Source of the DNA: an uncultured Clostridia bacterium
Lineage (GTDB): Bacteria; Bacillota; Clostridia; UBA1381
Length of the DNA stretch: 6,234 bases
Direction of reading: 5' to 3'
Assembly (NCBI GenBank): GCA_944391265.1
Contig: CALXSX010000069.1
Span: forward strand, 1 to 6,234
The notes under the pieces were generated by a model. That model made no database searches and was not told where the DNA came from. It saw only the letters and a list, made by a program, of their open reading frames with translations. Below, piece by piece: positions 4,849-6,234 of this stretch (position 1 is its first letter; every line of letters starts with the position of its first letter). The position numbers were made by a program, and so were the translations under genes.

Positions 4849-5769
4849 TTGATAATCGGGGACAGTCACTGCGATACGTTAAATGAAATGGCGGACAGAG
4901 GCTGCGGATTTTGGGACGGCGGCTGCTGTGTGAGCGGTGAAAAGCTTGCAGCATATGACGGTTATATCCAATTTTTTGCATGCTTTATATCGCCCAGATT
5001 CTACGATGCGCCTATGTCTCGTTTTGTTAGGCTTTACGAAAAATATATAGAAGAAACGGACAAAAACAAAGATAAAATTGCACGCTGCGTATGCTATGAA
5101 GATATGAAAAGAGCACTTGAACATAGGCGTATTGCGGCGTTTTTAACTCTTGAGGGAGCCGAGTGCATACAAGGAGCAGATGATGTTGATGCTTTGTATA
5201 ACATGGGCGTCAGGGTGATAACGCTCACTTGGAATTACAGAAATCGGCTTGCATCGGGTGCATTTGAAAAGAGCGGCGGTCTTACAAGACTTGGAAGAGA
5301 AGTCATAAAAAGAATGAATACGCTTGGAATGCACGTTGATGTGTCGCATTTAAACGAGCAATCGTTTTATGAGGTGTGTGAAGCCTCGGCAAAGCCGGTG
5401 TTTGCGACTCATTCGTGTGCAAGAGCAATTTGCGACAATAAAAGAAACCTTACAAACAGCCAGATTCTGGAGATAATACGTCAGGGTGGATATATTGGTG
5501 TAAGCATATATCCTTTTTTTCTCACAAACTCAGACAAGGCTGATTTGCACGATTTTATTAGGCATATAGATTTGATTCTTTCGCTTGGCGGTGAAAACAA
5601 TATCGGTATAGGCAGCGATTTTGACGGGATAGAGTGCTTTCCGTCGGGTGTTGACAGCTGTGCCGACTTGCGTTACATTTTAGAAAAGATGAGGGAAGAC
5701 GGTTATAAAAAGGAAACTATTGATAAATTTGCACATAAAAATCTTGAAAGAATGATAAAATTTTTTTGA
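4849..5769 (+). CDS. Membrane dipeptidase family (peptidase M19)
   Basis: A 306-aa zinc dipeptidase of family M19 (renal dipeptidase type), which cleaves dipeptides, often including D-residues. Metal-binding positions are all present: HCD at residues 7-9 (His7, Asp9), LTLEGAE (99-105) with bridging Glu102, VDVSH with His167, ATHSCAR with His188, and GIGSDFDG with Asp257. There is no signal peptide or anchor despite the family name, so it is probably cytoplasmic; bacterial members are typically soluble. The start is TTG at 4849: it is the first start codon after an in-frame stop at 4831-4833, GAGG lies 10 bases upstream, and any later start would lose the HxD zinc ligands. It follows yraN by 21 bases, so is likely in the same operon. 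The substrate is unknown; recycling of cell-wall dipeptides is possible. Confidence 0.93.
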   Translation: MIIGDSHCDTLNEMADRGCGFWDGGCCVSGEKLAAYDGYIQFFACFISPRFYDAPMSRFVRLYEKYIEETDKNKDKIARCVCYEDMKRALEHRRIAAFLTLEGAECIQGADDVDALYNMGVRVITLTWNYRNRLASGAFEKSGGLTRLGREVIKRMNTLGMHVDVSHLNEQSFYEVCEASAKPVFATHSCARAICDNKRNLTNSQILEIIRQGGYIGVSIYPFFLTNSDKADLHDFIRHIDLILSLGGENNIGIGSDFDGIECFPSGVDSCADLRYILEKMREDGYKKETIDKFAHKNLERMIKFF

Positions 5770-5788
5770 AATTTTTTACTAAATTAAC

Positions 5789-5817
5789 TTGCATTTTCTG
5801 CGGATGTGTAGTATAAT
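5789..5817 (+). promoter_or_regulatory. SigA promoter of the aminotransferase gene
   Basis: TTGCAT (5789-5794) and a perfect TATAAT (5812-5817) are separated by 17 bases. Transcription should start near 5824, giving a leader of about 120 bases before the ATG at 5947. I see no intrinsic terminator between the dipeptidase stop and this promoter, so some read-through from the rnhB operon is possible. Confidence 0.8.
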
Positions 5818-5862
5818 ACATAATTGAGCGATTCAAGAAAATATGCGTTAAAATCAATATTT

Positions 5863-5919
5863 GAAATGTTTTAATTTATGTAAAAATGAAATATTTAAAA
5901 TCATTTCTTTCATTTTTAC
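5863..5919 (+). promoter_or_regulatory. 5' leader with two interleaved RNA stems
   Basis: In the untranslated leader, GTAAAAATGAAA (5880-5891) is perfectly complementary to TTTCATTTTTAC (5908-5919), a 12-bp stem with a 16-base loop. GAAATGTTTTAA (5863-5874) is complementary to 5895-5907 apart from one bulged T (5901). The two helices interleave, so they could form a pseudoknot or switch between alternatives. There is no U-tract after the second stem, so it is not a standard attenuator, and I do not recognise a known riboswitch class. Both helices are AT-rich and may be chance. Confidence 0.42.
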
Positions 5920-5946
5920 GGTAAATGCGAGGAAGGAAGTTATATT

Positions 5947-6234
5947 ATGATCTCAAAAAAGGCGATGTCGATTTCACCGTCACCAACGCTTGCGATAGAC
6001 ACAAAATTCAAAGAGATGAAGGCAAACGGCATAGATGTTGTAGGCTTCGGAGCAGGCGAGCCTGATTTTGACACACCAAAGTATATTTGTGACGCTGCCA
6101 TAAAGGCAATACATGACGGAAAAACAAGATATACTCCTGCTGCCGGTACGCTTGAACTCAGAAAAGCTATTTGCAGAAAGTTTAAGCGTGATAACGGACT
6201 CGACTATGAGCCTTCTCAGATAGTCGTTTCAAAC
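5947..6234 (+). CDS. Class I/II PLP aminotransferase (aspartate aminotransferase-like), 5' part
   Basis: Only the first 96 codons are in the window; the frame is open to the right edge and no stop is seen. The protein is the N-terminal part of a PLP-dependent aminotransferase of the aspartate aminotransferase Ia group, moving amino groups between amino acids and 2-oxo acids in the cytoplasm. Signatures are the start SKKAMSISPSPTLAIDTK, VVGFGAGEPDFDTP (31-44) that contributes to substrate binding, and RYTPAAGTLELRKAI (61-75) with Tyr62 of the conserved YT.A.G motif. The window ends at IVVSN, just before the segment that normally reads GAKQ. The PLP lysine would lie outside, so activity cannot be checked. 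The ATG at 5947 follows a GGAAGG-type ribosome binding site. It has its own promoter and leader. The specific substrate cannot be told from this part. Confidence 0.92.
   Translation, partial: MISKKAMSISPSPTLAIDTKFKEMKANGIDVVGFGAGEPDFDTPKYICDAAIKAIHDGKTRYTPAAGTLELRKAICRKFKRDNGLDYEPSQIVVSN

Noticed and set aside
5770..5788. T-rich stretch after the dipeptidase gene as a terminator
   Set aside because: There is a T-run but no stable GC-containing stem before it.

Overview
The window looks like chromosomal DNA from an endospore-forming member of the Clostridia (Firmicutes). The evidence is a complete spoIIAA-spoIIAB-sigF operon behind a SigH-type promoter with Spo0A boxes, a DUF4364-family gene, consensus SigA promoters, strong Shine-Dalgarno sequences, AT-rich intergenic regions and some GTG/TTG starts. 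The genus cannot be told from this sequence. I see no insertion sequence, phage gene, CRISPR array, tRNA or rRNA.

Layout. Bases 1-225 hold no convincing gene. They carry three inverted repeats, one of them (108-141) the likely terminator of the sporulation operon. The minus strand from 1682 down to 226 carries spoIIAA, spoIIAB and sigF: the anti-anti-sigma factor, the anti-sigma kinase and the first forespore sigma factor. Their 200-bp upstream region has an excellent SigH promoter (1723-1752), two perfect Spo0A boxes in inverted orientation (1762-1787), and a divergent SigA promoter (1823-1851). That divergent promoter drives two overlapping plus-strand genes: a 100-aa single-pass membrane protein with a leucine-zipper coiled coil (1883-2185) and a CE2-like SGNH esterase (2166-3140). 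The esterase converges on the DUF4364 gene (3137-3697, minus), and their stop codons overlap. A second divergent region (3698-3835) has a SigA promoter for DUF4364 overlapped by a perfect 8-bp inverted repeat. To its right is a plus-strand run of rnhB (RNase HII), yraN (UPF0102 nuclease-like) and an M19 dipeptidase, probably one operon. A 177-bp intergenic region with a SigA promoter and a leader with possible RNA structure precedes the 5' part of a class I aminotransferase gene, which is cut by the window edge.

How the genes work together. The spoIIA genes form the known partner-switching module that holds SigF inactive until forespore-specific activation, and the promoter region shows the known Spo0A~P/SigH input. 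rnhB and yraN are genome-maintenance genes that often lie together. The M19 peptidase and aminotransferase are metabolic. The membrane coiled-coil/esterase pair has no established link to its neighbours. Most of the window is ordinary, well-described biology. The points most worth following are the coiled-coil/esterase pair next to spoIIA, the operator-like repeat in the DUF4364 promoter, and the possible pseudoknot in the aminotransferase leader.
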